64,000 bases of DNA from Marinomonas polaris DSM 16579 (GTDB taxonomy: Bacteria > Pseudomonadota > Gammaproteobacteria > Pseudomonadales > Marinomonadaceae). The notes below the pieces were generated by a model. It had not been told where the DNA came from. It ran no database searches and was given only the letters and a program-made list of their open reading frames with translations. Shown one piece after another: positions 53,067 through 63,783 of the stretch (its first letter is position 1; each line of letters opens with the position of its first letter). Position numbers and translations under genes: made by a program. Where the stretch lies: positions 62,001-126,000 of the forward strand of contig NZ_FQVF01000004.1 in assembly GCF_900129155.1 (NCBI RefSeq), given 5' to 3'.

Positions 53067-55055
53067 CTAAGAAACCGTATTCCAAGGCAATTGCCCTGGC
53101 GCGGCATCAACAAAGTTGAAGTACTGCTCTAGCTGATCGATCAGGTCTCGAATGACTTCATCTTGACTACAGCCATATAGTTCATAACCCAGAGCACCAT
53201 TGCGAATATACACATCCGCTTGCCAATGGGTATCGTATTTGGAGTTCTCACTGTGCGCCTCTGGTATCTCATGTTCCGTCGCTACAACTTGGTAATAGAA
53301 GTCTAATTTTTCGTCACGCTCTAGCTGGAAAGTTACGCCGTTTTCTTCTCTGGTGATATTGGCTTTCCACCCATGAATCGCCAGCTCTTTTTGAACTTCT
53401 TCCATCGCCGGTTCAACTACGTCTTTAATAAAGTGCGTCACCTTGGCTTCGCCAGGAAACTTAAACAAGGTGCTTAAACGTTTGCGCCAGCTGCCTTCAT
53501 TACTGAAAGCTCGACCTGGAGTTGCTGCTGCCTCCACGGCTGCCCCACGATGACCCTCGATTACCAAGGCTCGCCATAAACCAAGTGCTGCAATCAACAT
53601 GATGATGGCAAAAGGCAAAGCAGCCAGAATACTCATGGTTTGCAGTGCGCCTAAGCCACCAGCCAACAATAAGGTTGCGGCAATGATACCTTCAAGAGAC
53701 GCCCAAAAGACACGCTGCCAAACTGGCGTTTCTAGTGCGCCACCAGAAGCTAATGAATCGACCACTAATGAACCCGAGTCCGAAGAGGTAACAAAGAAGG
53801 TAATTATCAAAAATACCGTGATCACAGATAAAAAAGTAGACCAAGGTAACAAGTCATAGAACTGAAATAATGCAACTGAGTGATCCGCTTGAACTTCGCC
53901 GATCAATACATCCTTGCCCTGTTCCATAATCAAATACAGAGCGGTATCACCAAAGATAGCAAACCATAGGAAGGTAAATAATGTCGGAACTGCAAGCACG
54001 CCAAAAATAAACTGACGGATAGTACGACCACGGCTGATCTTGGCAATAAACAAACCGACGAACGGCGCCCAAGCGATAGTCCACGCGAAGATGAACAGCG
54101 TCCAGTTACCAATCCAATCACTTTGCGTATAAGCCTGTAGATTGAAGGTACGCTCAACAATGTTACTCAGATACGAGCCGGTGTTTTGTACGAAGGCATC
54201 AAGAATGTGAATACTTGGGCCAACGAAAAACACAATCACCATAATGAATACAGCCAGTCCCATATTCAAAATCGAAAGGTTTTTCACCCCTTTATCCATA
54301 CCCGCAACCACAGAACCAATCGCGGCTAACGTGATTAAGCCAATGGCGGTGATTTGCACCGTGGTATTAATCGGAATGTCTTCCCAAAGATAATGCAAAC
54401 CCGCATTAATTTGTGTAACCGATAACCCAAGTGTGGTCGCCAAACCAAATAAGGTACCGAGAATGGCAAACACATCGACAATATGACCAATAGGACCATA
54501 AATACGATCACCAATCAGAGGGTAAAGCGCCGAACGTACCGCTAGCGGCAAACCATGACGAAAAGCAAAATAGGCGAGCACAAGCCCCATCAGGCCGTAA
54601 ATACCCCAAATATGTAAACCCCAATGGAAGTAGGCAATTTGCATGGCTTCGCGAGCAGCACCGATTGTCTCGGCGGTTGCATTAGGTGGTTGGGAAAAGT
54701 GCAAGACAGGTTCAGCAACGCCAAAGAACAATAAAGCAATACCGTAACCCGCGGAAAATAGCATCGCAAACCAAGCCGGAAAACTGTATTCCGGGTCTCC
54801 GTGGTCTGGGCCTAAACGAATATTGCCCCAACGACTGAATCCGATACAAACAAGAAATACGAGAAAAATCGCGGTAGCCAGCATATAGAACCAGCCGAAG
54901 GTCTTAGTCACCCAAGCCAATGCGCTTTGAAATACTTCCCCTGCAAGCTCTGGATTACTTAGAGTTCCAACGATAAGAAATAGGGTAACGATAACGGTTG
55001 GAATAAATACCGGTAGCAAAATTGCACCCGTTGCCGTCTTTTGTGAATTGGTCAT
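53067..55055 (-). CDS. BCCT-family choline/betaine transporter (BetT-like)
   Basis: 662 residues with twelve hydrophobic segments of the BCCT fold. GMDKGVKNLSILNMGLAVFIM, WTIAWAPFVGLFIAKISRGRTIRQF and SLVVDSLASGG are family motifs; TIAWAPFV contains the aromatic substrate-box region. A cytoplasmic C-terminal extension of about 150 residues (THFIKDVVEPAMEEVQKEL onward) resembles BetT regulatory tails. It imports choline, the betaine precursor, as an osmoprotectant; other methylamines are possible. AGGAGGAG precedes the start. No bet synthesis genes adjoin it; a DUF2383 gene is next on the strand. Confidence 0.92.
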   Translation of the reverse strand: MTNSQKTATGAILLPVFIPTVIVTLFLIVGTLSNPELAGEVFQSALAWVTKTFGWFYMLATAIFLVFLVCIGFSRWGNIRLGPDHGDPEYSFPAWFAMLFSAGYGIALLFFGVAEPVLHFSQPPNATAETIGAAREAMQIAYFHWGLHIWGIYGLMGLVLAYFAFRHGLPLAVRSALYPLIGDRIYGPIGHIVDVFAILGTLFGLATTLGLSVTQINAGLHYLWEDIPINTTVQITAIGLITLAAIGSVVAGMDKGVKNLSILNMGLAVFIMVIVFFVGPSIHILDAFVQNTGSYLSNIVERTFNLQAYTQSDWIGNWTLFIFAWTIAWAPFVGLFIAKISRGRTIRQFIFGVLAVPTLFTFLWFAIFGDTALYLIMEQGKDVLIGEVQADHSVALFQFYDLLPWSTFLSVITVFLIITFFVTSSDSGSLVVDSLASGGALETPVWQRVFWASLEGIIAATLLLAGGLGALQTMSILAALPFAIIMLIAALGLWRALVIEGHRGAAVEAAATPGRAFSNEGSWRKRLSTLFKFPGEAKVTHFIKDVVEPAMEEVQKELAIHGWKANITREENGVTFQLERDEKLDFYYQVVATEHEIPEAHSENSKYDTHWQADVYIRNGALGYELYGCSQDEVIRDLIDQLEQYFNFVDAAPGQLPWNTVS

Positions 55056-55163
55056 AAAGGCTCCTCCTCTATGTATACTTTGACAAAAGCCGACAATAAT
55101 TGCAATAAATGATTAGATGTCTAAACATTAATCACCATAAGTGAACCCGTTAAATAGACACAA

Positions 55164-55204
55164 AAAAGCCAGCATTGACCCCTAATCTGTCAATGCTGGC
55201 TTTT
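55164..55204. terminator. Bidirectional-type terminator between betT-like and DUF2383 genes
   Basis: A perfect 16-bp stem (55164-55179 with 55189-55204, core GCCAGCATTGAC) with flanking A and T runs. It ends the DUF2383 transcript on the minus strand. Its stem shares AAAAGCCAGCATT with the hairpin on the other side of the betT-like gene. Confidence 0.85.
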
Positions 55205-55333
55205 AAATTAAAGCAGTATTCAGCGACTATTTTGCTTAATTTTCACCTTGGTCTCGTTTTAAAAAACGGATACTAATCGGCGAAATAAGACGCTGCTATT
55301 TTGGAAAATACAGTTTGTTTCAAGTACAAACTG

Positions 55334-55786
55334 TTAATGCTGAGCTGCTACTTGCAGAGCTTTCATTTCGTCATGGCACTCTTTCATTCTGACTTTAACG
55401 CGGCGTAGAGTAACTTCACAGTCTTGCGTTTGGTTTCGTTCTAACGCGAGGTCGAGCTCTTCAAGTACCTTATCTTCCACTTCTTCTAGCTGGTCAACAT
55501 AAGTAAAAGCAGTGGATTCACTGGAGATTTTAGATATTAATTTAGTATAAGCCTGACGCGCTTTTACTAAATTATTAGTATCAGTTTCTACTTCACCTTG
55601 CTGATCGATAGCGAATGGTTGTAGCTCTGTAACAGCCTCCGTTTTAGCACCAATCATGCGATCAAAAAAAGCGTTGTAAGTACTGTCATCTAGTTTGGTT
55701 TTCGCTTCTTGGTAGAATTCAATACCGCCGTTCATTACTTTAATAATGTCTGTAATGTGGTGGGCATGTGCAGTTTGATTTTGCAT
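55334..55786 (-). CDS. DUF2383 (PA2169-type) four-helix-bundle protein
   Basis: 150 residues, predicted all-helical (GIEFYQEAKTKLDDSTYNAFFDRMI near the N-terminus; two later long helices ending KVRMKECHDEMKALQ). The spacing and length fit the PA2169/DUF2383 family of ferritin-like four-helix bundles, whose function is unknown and which are often stress induced. GGAGGA lies just upstream of the ATG. Single gene with its own terminator. Confidence 0.8.
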   Translation of the reverse strand: MQNQTAHAHHITDIIKVMNGGIEFYQEAKTKLDDSTYNAFFDRMIGAKTEAVTELQPFAIDQQGEVETDTNNLVKARQAYTKLISKISSESTAFTYVDQLEEVEDKVLEELDLALERNQTQDCEVTLRRVKVRMKECHDEMKALQVAAQH

Positions 55787-56064
55787 ATTTTCCTCCTAAG
55801 CTAAATTGTTCTAGTTAACGTTTCTTTTATTTCGTGTTCCTACATACATAGTTGGCGATGACACGACTAAAAACAACCGTATTTCAGGAGATGCACTTAG
55901 ACTGCATATTTACTGCAATAAGTAGAGACTCTTTTACAACACCTCTTTTTCTTATAGAAAATTAAGACGCAATCCTTGATCTAACGCAGTTTCCACCGTC
56001 TTCTTCTGTGCCACTATGACCTCATAGCATTTCGTCTAATGCGTCTAAAGAAGGGAAAAATGTG

Positions 56065-58068
56065 ATGAGTCATAAAGACATTTCGACGTTTACTATTTCT
56101 ACCACTGCCCCAGAAGGATTCGAACATGAACCTGATAGCACCCGCGATTATTGGCATCACCAAGCGTTAAACACCTTACCGCCTTGCGATTTTATTGCGC
56201 CTTATGCTCGCCACACAACTTTGCCAACTCCAGGTATTCAAAATCGTAAAGCGTGGATTGTTGGCAGTGGCATCGGCGGCCTTGCGGCGGCTTTTTATCT
56301 GCTTCGTGACGCTCATATGCCGGCTGAAAACATCACCATTTTAGAAGAAATGACTGTGGAAGGCGGCTCTATGGATGGTGCGGGTAATCCTGAAGAAGGT
56401 TATATCATCCGTGGCGGTCGTGAGATGAATTGGAACTACGACACTCTGTGGGATTTGTTTCAAGATGTACCTGCAGTCGAGTTGCCAGAAAGCTATTCCA
56501 TTCTGGATGAATACCGTCTTATTAATGACAACGATCCCAACTATTCCGCAGCGCGTTTAATGCACAAATGTGGCGAATTGTTGGACGCGAAGGACTTTGG
56601 TCTGAGTAAATCCCAGCAATGGGAACTGATTCGTTTGATGCTAAAACGTAAGGAAGAATTAGACGACATCAGTATCGAAGATTATTTCAGTGAAGGTTTC
56701 TTAAAAACAAACTTTTGGTTCCTTTTCCGCTCCATGTTTGCCTTCAAAAATTGCCACAGCCTATTAGAAACCAAACTGTATTTGCATCGTTTCCTAGACT
56801 CTATCGATGGTTTTGCTGATATGTCGGCATTGGTTTTTCCTAAGTATAATCAATACGATACCTTTATTAAACCGCTGGCAGATATGCTGCGCGAGAAAGG
56901 TGTGACCTTTCAGTTTGGCACTCGGGTGGAAGACCTTGATATCAACTTCTCTGGCGATAAAAAAACCGTCACCGGTATTCGAGCGGTTGTCATCAAAGAA
57001 GGCAAAGAAGAAGCCAAACATATTAATGTCGGGCTTGGCGATTTGGTCTTTACGCTAACGGGATCAATGACGGAACACACGGCTTATGGCGATATGGAAA
57101 ACGTGCCAGAGCTCACTTGCGACAAGCATGATCCGGGTGAAAACAGCGGCTGGACCTTATGGAAAAATTTGGCAAAAAAATCGCCAGTATTCGGCAAGCC
57201 AGAAAAATTCTACGGTGATGTGGATAAATCCATCTGGGAATCGGCCACACTCACTTGTAAACCTTCTCCTCTTATCGACAAGCTGAAAACTTTGTCCGTA
57301 AATGATCCGTATTCTGGTCGCTCTGTCACTGGCGGCATCATCACGATTACCGATTCAAACTGGCTAATGAGCGTTACCTGTAACCGTCAGCCACATTTCC
57401 CAGACCAACCAGACGATACATTGGTTCTTTGGGTATATGGCTTATTGATGGATAAACCAGGTAATCGTATCCACAAAACCATGGCGCAATGCACTGGCAA
57501 AGAAATCCTCACCGAGCTTTGTTATCACCTAAATATTGAAGACCAGCTTGATGTGATTGTTGCCAATACCAAAATTCGCCTCGCACTCATGCCTTATATT
57601 ACGGCTCAATTTATGACCCGAGCGGCTGGCGATCGCCCTCATGCTGTGCCAGAAGGTTGCACTAATTTAGGTTTAATTGGACAGTTTGTAGAAACACGCA
57701 ACGACATTATTTTCACCATGGAAGCGTCCATTCGTACGGCTCGTATTGGGGTTTATAAACTACTGAACATTCCTAAACAAGTGCCTGATATTAGCCCGAC
57801 TCAGTACGATATTCGTAACTTGATTAAAGGCGCCAGAGCACTCAATAGTGGCAAGCCATTTATGGGTGAACGCCTGCTGCATCGCTTGCTCGACAAAACC
57901 TATTTCGCACACATTTTACCACCACTACCGGAACCTGAGGAAAGCAAGCAATCTCGATTTGAAGAAGAGATGCATGAGCTACTCGGTAAAGGCAGCACAG
58001 TGATGCATAAGTTCGGCGGTTGGATTAGCTCGCTTAGAGAAAGTCTATCCAACAAAAATAAAAGCTGA
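56065..58068 (+). CDS. ohyA: Oleate hydratase (myosin-cross-reactive antigen family)
   Basis: 667 residues. FAD-binding Rossmann motif [19 protein letters not shown] near residue 66, followed by [14 protein letters not shown] and the substrate-domain signature [17 protein letters not shown], identify the flavin-dependent oleate hydratase family, which hydrates the cis-9 double bond of oleate to 10-hydroxystearate. A GTG three bases upstream of the chosen ATG is an equally possible start; AAGGG precedes both. It acts in the cytoplasm or at the membrane face and is thought to help detoxify unsaturated fatty acids. Divergent from the DUF2383 gene. Confidence 0.93.
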   Translation: MSHKDISTFTISTTAPEGFEHEPDSTRDYWHHQALNTLPPCDFIAPYARHTTLPTPGIQNRKAWIVGSGIGGLAAAFYLLRDAHMPAENITILEEMTVEGGSMDGAGNPEEGYIIRGGREMNWNYDTLWDLFQDVPAVELPESYSILDEYRLINDNDPNYSAARLMHKCGELLDAKDFGLSKSQQWELIRLMLKRKEELDDISIEDYFSEGFLKTNFWFLFRSMFAFKNCHSLLETKLYLHRFLDSIDGFADMSALVFPKYNQYDTFIKPLADMLREKGVTFQFGTRVEDLDINFSGDKKTVTGIRAVVIKEGKEEAKHINVGLGDLVFTLTGSMTEHTAYGDMENVPELTCDKHDPGENSGWTLWKNLAKKSPVFGKPEKFYGDVDKSIWESATLTCKPSPLIDKLKTLSVNDPYSGRSVTGGIITITDSNWLMSVTCNRQPHFPDQPDDTLVLWVYGLLMDKPGNRIHKTMAQCTGKEILTELCYHLNIEDQLDVIVANTKIRLALMPYITAQFMTRAAGDRPHAVPEGCTNLGLIGQFVETRNDIIFTMEASIRTARIGVYKLLNIPKQVPDISPTQYDIRNLIKGARALNSGKPFMGERLLHRLLDKTYFAHILPPLPEPEESKQSRFEEEMHELLGKGSTVMHKFGGWISSLRESLSNKNKS

Positions 58069-58263
58069 TTAAAAACAAAAAGTTATCAGATTAAAAAAGC
58101 AAAAAAACCTAGTTTAAAATGTAAATTATACTGTAATGCAAACATATTGGACTGATGGATAAGTTTTTTATTTGGTTACTTTTAAAGTAAAGAAGCAAAC
58201 GAAAGTGTTCTTAAATATAACGCTGTCCTAAACAGCACAAAAAAATAAAAGATGGAGTTTGTT

Positions 58264-59274
58264 ATGAAAGCAGCTGTAGCCAGTAAGTTTGGTGCCATTC
58301 TAAAAATTGAGGATGTTGTTAAACCCAAGATTGAACCACATCAAGTTCTCGTCAAAATTCATGCTTGCGGTGTGTGCCATACGGATTTACATGCTTGTCA
58401 TGGAGATTGGCCTGTTAAACCGACACTGCCCTTTATTCCGGGTCACGAAGGTGTTGGTGAGATAGTCGAAGTCGGCAGTGCAGTAAAGCATTTAGCCTTG
58501 GGGGATCGAGTCGGTATTCCTTGGTTGTACAGTGCCTGCGGACATTGTGAATATTGTTTAACAGGTAACGAAAACTTGTGTCTTTCACAACAAAATGCAG
58601 GTTACTCTGTTGATGGCAGCTACGCTGAATTTTGTGCGGCTCATGCAGAATATGTCGTTAAAGTTCCAGAAGGTTTAGGTTATGTTGAAGCGGCACCTTT
58701 ATTCTGTGCTGGTGTAACTACTTACAAAGCGCTCAAAGTGTCCGGTGCGAAGCCAGGCGATTGGGTGGCTCTGTTTGGTATTGGCGGTCTAGGCCATTTA
58801 GCGGTGCAATACGCCGTTGCTATGGGATTTCGAGTAGTCGCTGTCGATACGGGCACTGCGAAACGCGAGCTGTCCATGTCACTCGGTGCAGAATATTTCT
58901 TTGATTTCAAAACTGACGATGTTGTTAAAGAGATTTTAGAAACAACCTCAGGTGTTCATGCCACCGTTTGTACAGCCGTTAGTAAAGCGGGCTTCAGACA
59001 AAGTTATGACGTGGTTCGACGTGGCGGTAAATGTGTCTTGGTTGGTTTGCCACCAGAAGACATGCCATTGCCTATTTTCAACACCGTCCTCAATGGCGTC
59101 AGTGTCGTTGGCTCCATCGTCGGTACTCGTAAAGATCTGGAAGAATGCTTGGAATTTGCCGCACGCGGCAAGGTAAAAGCGATTATCGCAGAAAAATCCT
59201 TAGACGATATTAATGAAATCTTCGCCGATATGGAAAAAGGCGAAATTACAGGCCGTATCGTAATGACCTTGTAA
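58264..59274 (+). CDS. adhP: Zinc-dependent alcohol dehydrogenase AdhP
   Basis: 336 residues from the ATG at 58264 ([10 protein letters not shown]), with GGAG six bases upstream; the ATG at 58252 is less favoured. Catalytic zinc ligands lie in CGVCHTDLH and in [12 protein letters not shown], and the structural zinc cluster is [18 protein letters not shown]-binding site [14 protein letters not shown]. The [16 protein letters not shown] opening and [13 protein letters not shown] match E. coli AdhP. It oxidises ethanol and other primary alcohols with NAD+. Close to oleate hydratase but separated by about 195 bases with its own leader. Confidence 0.92.
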   Translation: MKAAVASKFGAILKIEDVVKPKIEPHQVLVKIHACGVCHTDLHACHGDWPVKPTLPFIPGHEGVGEIVEVGSAVKHLALGDRVGIPWLYSACGHCEYCLTGNENLCLSQQNAGYSVDGSYAEFCAAHAEYVVKVPEGLGYVEAAPLFCAGVTTYKALKVSGAKPGDWVALFGIGGLGHLAVQYAVAMGFRVVAVDTGTAKRELSMSLGAEYFFDFKTDDVVKEILETTSGVHATVCTAVSKAGFRQSYDVVRRGGKCVLVGLPPEDMPLPIFNTVLNGVSVVGSIVGTRKDLEECLEFAARGKVKAIIAEKSLDDINEIFADMEKGEITGRIVMTL

Positions 59275-59303
59275 TTTCTTGTCTTTTAACCACCCCTAAA
59301 AGC

Positions 59304-59335
59304 AATGAAGCCAACCATCAAGGGTTGGCTTCATT
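59304..59335. terminator. Bidirectional terminator, adhP/GGDEF gene
   Basis: AATGAAGCCAACC pairs with GGTTGGCTTCATT around a 6-base loop, between convergent stop codons. Confidence 0.85.
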
Positions 59336-59337
59336 AT

Positions 59338-60627
59338 TTAAATTGCCACTTGTACATCACATTTACCCTGTTTTTTAACACGGTACATGGTGCTATCGGC
59401 AGTTTGTATAAGCGACTTCATGTCTTCACCATGTTCAGGGTAATGAGCAATACCTAGACTAGTACTAACTTGTACCGTTTTATTCGTATCACTGATCATG
59501 ACAGGCTCTAATACGACATTTAGAATGATATTGGCCAATTTAAGCACTTCATCACGATCATCAAGACGATCAAGCCAAATAACAAATTCATCACCACCGA
59601 CTCTGACGATTTGCCCAACATCTTTAGTTTGGGAATGTAACCGCTCAGCAAAGCTAGTAAGAACTTGATTGCCCGCTTCGTGACCGTGATTATCGTTCAC
59701 TTGTTTAAAGCCATCTAGATCCAAATATAAAATGGATAATAAATGGTTGTCTTGTTTGGCTTTCGCGATCAGTTCCCCTTCTTTTTCCAACAAATAATGC
59801 AATGAAGGAATCCCAGTCACGGCATCATAATGTGCTAGCCGTCGCAGTTTATCTTGCGCCACTTTCTCAGCTTCTAGAGCCGTGTGTAGTGCAGAAACAT
59901 CATACTCAGACATCAGCAGCAAAAATTCTCCCGTTAAAGGGTGACGTGTCATGCGTACATCTAAGCTGTGCTTACGAGGACCCCCGGCGGTTTTAACATC
60001 ACAAGTCCATTGTCCGCCTTTTTCTTCTATTGCCTGTGCTAGTATTTTTTGACCTTCTGCTAAACTGGCAAAGCGCGAGGTAAAGAAAGATTGCCCCTCT
60101 GAGGTGTTTTGTCTTGATAGGTGTTTGTAAGCTTCTGTAGAGGCTGGATTCTCTACAATTGGATCACCAGCAAAACTGAAGCTAGTCACCACTACACTTG
60201 TGTAGCGCATGGCTTCAACCAGTAATAGATTTTCTGGAATATCCCCAATATTCACTTCTTCATTGATAAACGCAATGATGGCTCTATGTTTATCCGGCCC
60301 GACCAAAACCGCACGATGACGCATATACAGAGTTTTTGGTTTTCCATTTGGATAGGTTGTCCAAGGGTCGATCGTTAAGCCTGACTTCGCTGCCAGCTCA
60401 AACGTTTGTGCAGTGCGGTCCTTTGCGCCTTGGGTATCACCAGACAAGTCTTTATTCATCAAGTCTTCAAGTGTGTTTAATCCCCAAAACTTAAGAGAGG
60501 CGGAGTTGCCCCACCACCAGCCGTGTTTATCAAGGTCAAAAATCCACACAACATCAGGGATAAGTTCATATAAGGCAACTTCGGAATGATCTCTAATATG
60601 GATCAAATGATCGTAATTGTTTGTCAA
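59338..60627 (-). CDS. PAS-domain diguanylate cyclase
   Basis: 429 residues without membrane segments. An N-terminal PAS domain (LIPDVVWIFDLDKHGWWWGN) and a second PAS-like stretch (about 130-250, ending LLLMSEYDVSALHTALEAEK) are followed by a GGDEF domain. The active site is RVGGDEFVIWL at about 344-348, with LYLDLDGFKQVNDNHGHEAG supplying the metal and GTP residues. The I-site RxxD is absent (the four residues before the GGDEF loop read DVGQ). It should make cyclic di-GMP in response to a PAS-sensed cue. Convergent with adhP. Confidence 0.9.
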   Translation of the reverse strand: MTNNYDHLIHIRDHSEVALYELIPDVVWIFDLDKHGWWWGNSASLKFWGLNTLEDLMNKDLSGDTQGAKDRTAQTFELAAKSGLTIDPWTTYPNGKPKTLYMRHRAVLVGPDKHRAIIAFINEEVNIGDIPENLLLVEAMRYTSVVVTSFSFAGDPIVENPASTEAYKHLSRQNTSEGQSFFTSRFASLAEGQKILAQAIEEKGGQWTCDVKTAGGPRKHSLDVRMTRHPLTGEFLLLMSEYDVSALHTALEAEKVAQDKLRRLAHYDAVTGIPSLHYLLEKEGELIAKAKQDNHLLSILYLDLDGFKQVNDNHGHEAGNQVLTSFAERLHSQTKDVGQIVRVGGDEFVIWLDRLDDRDEVLKLANIILNVVLEPVMISDTNKTVQVSTSLGIAHYPEHGEDMKSLIQTADSTMYRVKKQGKCDVQVAI

Positions 60628-60768
60628 TGTTACTCTCCTTTCTGAAGCTTACTTATTTATTCACCCTTGTTATCAAACCCGACCTCCATGTAGATGTAAA
60701 TTTTATTTTGTAACTGCATGACTCGTCATTCTTACATAGCAAACTAACCTCTTTCTGTTACACCAAAT

Positions 60769-61230
60769 TTATATTGGCAACCGCGTTGATGCTTTTAATT
60801 CTCGCAAAGAAATATTCGAAGCAATCGCAGACACACCGGGCAACTTTCTAAGCACTTGGTCTACAAAACGGCTGTAATCATCTAAGTCTTTGGCGACCAC
60901 TTGCAACAAAAAATCCGCCGCTCCTGTGGTGTTATGGCAGGATAAAACATTGTCGCAACGTTGGATCATTTCTTCGAAAGTTTGCGTTGTTTCTGCATCG
61001 TGTTGATTACAAGTCAGTTGCACAAACGCCATCACCCCAAAGCCTAATTTACGACGATCAAGATTTGCTTGATAGTCGGTTATAATGCCCTCTTCCTCCA
61101 GCCGCTTTAATCTTCGCCAACAGGGCGTTTCACTCAATGATAGTTCATTGGCTAATTTCGCGTTGGTCAATTTACCATCTTGCTGCATACGCCGAACAAT
61201 ATCAGTGTCTACCTTATCCAAAGCCGCCAT
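60769..61230 (-). CDS. Lrp/AsnC-family transcriptional regulator
   Basis: 153 residues. The N-terminal helix-turn-helix (LTNAKLANELSLSETPCWRRLKRLEEEG) and the RAM/AsnC ligand-binding domain from about 70 (VQLTCNQHDAETTQTFEEMIQ and DFLLQVVAKDLDDYSRFVDQVL) are typical. It is divergent from a zinc alcohol dehydrogenase gene 141 bases away, so local control of that gene is likely; the effector is unknown. Confidence 0.93.
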   Translation of the reverse strand: MAALDKVDTDIVRRMQQDGKLTNAKLANELSLSETPCWRRLKRLEEEGIITDYQANLDRRKLGFGVMAFVQLTCNQHDAETTQTFEEMIQRCDNVLSCHNTTGAADFLLQVVAKDLDDYSRFVDQVLRKLPGVSAIASNISLRELKASTRLPI

Positions 61231-61370
61231 TGAAAGACTCCCCTCTAATTAACCTTATATCTGAAATAATATTTCTTAAGTTCTCTAATATACAAGGAAA
61301 AGAGCAAGGTAATTTCTAGTGTATTAAGTAGTCTATTAGTCTGACGTATAGATCACCAAAGGAGCAAACC

Positions 61371-62411
61371 ATGAAAGCAGTTGTCTACGAAAGCTTTTCG
61401 GCCACACCAAAAATTATGAATGTAGAAGATCCAACGCCAGAAAAACATGGTGTGGTGATCAAGGTCGAAGCGACAGGTGTATGCCGCAGCGATTGGCATG
61501 GCTGGATGGGACACGATCCAGATATTGTGCTGCCACACGTTCCGGGCCATGAGTTTGCCGGTATTATTGAAGCCGTTGGCAAAGATGTTCAGCGCTTTAA
61601 AGTCGGCGACCGAGTGACCGTACCTTTTGTTAGCGGATGCGGTTCTTGTCCAGAATGCCACGGAGGGAATCATCAAGTCTGCGGCAATCAAACTCAGCCA
61701 GGCTTTACCCATTGGGGATCTTTCGCAGAATACGTTTCAATCCATCATGCGGATGTGAATCTAGTTACCTTGCCTGAAACCATAGACTTCACCACAGCAG
61801 CGAGCCTTGGCTGTCGCTTTGTTACCTCGTTTAGAGCGGTTGTCGATCAAGGTAAAGTCAGCGCAGGTCAGTGGGTCGCTGTTCATGGCTGCGGTGGCGT
61901 TGGACTGTCTGCCATCATGATTGCTAACAGTATTGGTGCCAATGTTATCGCAGTAGACGTGACAGACGATAAACTTGAGCTCGCAAAAGCCCTAGGCGCC
62001 TACGCAACAATTAACGCCACCAGCGTGGCAGATGTGGCTGAAGCGATTAAAGAAATCACCCGCGGCGGTGCCCATGTATCGATCGATGCTTTAGGTCACC
62101 CAACGACTTGCATCAACTCTATTAAAAGTTTGAAAAAACTAGGCAAGCACGTTCAGGTCGGCTTGTTATTAGCCGATCAAGCCACACCGCCGATTCCGAT
62201 GAATCTGGTTATCGCTCATGAGCTAGAAATCATCGGCAGCCATGGTATGCAGGCATTTCGTTACGACGCCATGCTGGCAATGATTAAGTCTGGCAAACTC
62301 AGCCCAGAGAAACTGCTTGGTCGAACCATCAGTTTGGAAGAATCTATTGTCGCGCTAACCAATATGGATAAGATCAACCCACCGGGCGTCACTGTCGTCA
62401 CAAGCTTTTAA
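61371..62411 (+). CDS. Zinc-dependent medium-chain alcohol dehydrogenase
   Basis: 346 residues. Catalytic zinc region [12 protein letters not shown] and [12 protein letters not shown]; structural zinc cluster [19 protein letters not shown] site [25 protein letters not shown]. The substitution of W at the HTD position of the classic motif (CRSDWHGW) marks the zinc-dependent ADH-like family whose members act on alcohols or aldehydes of unknown identity. AAGGAG precedes the ATG. It is divergent from an Lrp-type gene and closed by a terminator. Confidence 0.9.
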   Translation: MKAVVYESFSATPKIMNVEDPTPEKHGVVIKVEATGVCRSDWHGWMGHDPDIVLPHVPGHEFAGIIEAVGKDVQRFKVGDRVTVPFVSGCGSCPECHGGNHQVCGNQTQPGFTHWGSFAEYVSIHHADVNLVTLPETIDFTTAASLGCRFVTSFRAVVDQGKVSAGQWVAVHGCGGVGLSAIMIANSIGANVIAVDVTDDKLELAKALGAYATINATSVADVAEAIKEITRGGAHVSIDALGHPTTCINSIKSLKKLGKHVQVGLLLADQATPPIPMNLVIAHELEIIGSHGMQAFRYDAMLAMIKSGKLSPEKLLGRTISLEESIVALTNMDKINPPGVTVVTSF

Positions 62412-62427
62412 CCTTTTTTTATCTATA

Positions 62428-62465
62428 AAAAAGAGTGCTTAACTCAAAAAGTAAGCGCTCTTTTT
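62428..62465 (+). terminator. Intrinsic terminator after alcohol dehydrogenase
   Basis: AAAAAGAGTGCTTA pairs with TAAGCGCTCTTTTT (one G-U pair) around a 10-base loop and ends in a T run. Confidence 0.85.
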
Positions 62466-62592
62466 ATTGAATAAAACCAATCAGATATCTCTTTTTAAAA
62501 GAGTCTTAAATAACCATCATCGTTCTAATATAACAATAAAATTGATCTTTTTATGTTCGATGAGGTTGACAGAGATTTATTTTTAAATAAAA

Positions 62593-62608
62593 ATGACACC
62601 GATGTCAT
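62593..62608. promoter_or_regulatory. LacI-type operator before the regulator gene
   Basis: ATGACACCGATGTCAT, a palindrome with the central CG typical of LacI/GalR operators, 19 bases upstream of the LacI-family start. Its exact reverse complement lies upstream of the sugar-binding protein gene. Confidence 0.85.
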
Positions 62609-62626
62609 AACAAGAAAAGAATAAAA

Positions 62627-63676
62627 ATGACGACCATTTACGATGTTGCAGAAGCCGCTGGAGTCTCTCCAAAAACAGTTTCTCGCGTATTAAATAATGA
62701 TGTTCCTGTCGGAGAAAAGACCCGTAAGAAGGTAGAAGCTGCCATTGCTGCTCTTGGCTATGTTCCAAGTACTGCGGCGAGATCTATGCGATCAAATAAA
62801 TCGGGGCTTATCGGCTTGGTCACAGGTGCTATTTCTCATTTTTCTGACACATCTAATGCACCCACTGGTTTGCCTGATTTATTTATTGTTCAGGGTATTC
62901 AAAAGGTAATGCAAGCCTCTGGTAAAACGTTATTAATCGCTGATACAGGAGATTCTGCTGCATCGGTGTCTCATTTAATTCGGACATTTCAAGAACATCG
63001 TGTTGAAGGGCTTATTTATGTGGCGAATTATCATAAACAAATAGATTTACCTATCGCCAGTAAAAGCATCTACACTGTACTAGCAAACTGCTTTGATACA
63101 AACCACACAACATCCGTGGTTCCAAATGACCAAATGGGTCAAAAATCTTTAGTAGATAAAATCATAAAAGAAGGTCACGCCAGAATTGCATACTTGACCT
63201 TAGACCCATCCATGGTCGCAACGCATCAACGACTTGAAGGATACCAACAGGCCTTACATGAAAACGACATTGCGTACGATCCTGAGTTAGTTTTATGTGC
63301 AGACACACTAGATCTACTAGACAACGAAAGATTGATCATCGACGCGATTGATCACTTGCTTTCATTGGCCTGTCCGCCTACTGCTATTTGTTGTGGTAAC
63401 GACAAAATGGCACTCAAGCTTTATGGCATTTTAAGAGTCAAAGGTATCCGTATACCCGAGCAAATATCCATTGCAGGTTATGATAACTATCTTGCGATTA
63501 CTGAAGGTTTGTACCCAGCATTAACCACGGTACATTTGCCTTACCAAGAAATTGGGCAAGAAGCGGCACGACAACTTTTAAAGTTGATTGATGGTAAAGA
63601 CCAAAAAGCACCAAACTCAGCAATAACCATCGTTGATAGTCCTGTTATTTGGCGACAATCAATACTTAAGATTTAA
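62627..63676 (+). CDS. LacI-family transcriptional regulator
   Basis: 349 residues. The N-terminal helix-turn-helix is TIYDVAEAAGVSPKTVSRVLNND, followed by the hinge AARSMRSNKSGLIGLV and a periplasmic-binding-protein-like sugar domain (ICCGNDKMALKLYGILR and ISIAGYDNYL). It probably represses the adjacent sugar ABC transporter and itself, given the identical operators at 62593 and 63735; the inducing sugar is unknown. Confidence 0.94.
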   Translation: MTTIYDVAEAAGVSPKTVSRVLNNDVPVGEKTRKKVEAAIAALGYVPSTAARSMRSNKSGLIGLVTGAISHFSDTSNAPTGLPDLFIVQGIQKVMQASGKTLLIADTGDSAASVSHLIRTFQEHRVEGLIYVANYHKQIDLPIASKSIYTVLANCFDTNHTTSVVPNDQMGQKSLVDKIIKEGHARIAYLTLDPSMVATHQRLEGYQQALHENDIAYDPELVLCADTLDLLDNERLIIDAIDHLLSLACPPTAICCGNDKMALKLYGILRVKGIRIPEQISIAGYDNYLAITEGLYPALTTVHLPYQEIGQEAARQLLKLIDGKDQKAPNSAITIVDSPVIWRQSILKI

Positions 63677-63734
63677 TCACCAATAAATTTATCGAGTAAC
63701 GCATCAGAGCTACGATGTGTTTCTTTTAATTAAA

Positions 63735-63750
63735 ATGACATCGGTGTCAT
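63735..63750. promoter_or_regulatory. LacI-type operator before the sugar transporter
   Basis: ATGACATCGGTGTCAT, the exact reverse complement of the site before the regulator gene; here flanking A and T runs extend the symmetry to 22 bases. It lies 34 bases before the binding-protein start. Confidence 0.85.
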
Positions 63751-63783
63751 TTTAAAAATAGCTCATATAAATGGGAGAAAAAC

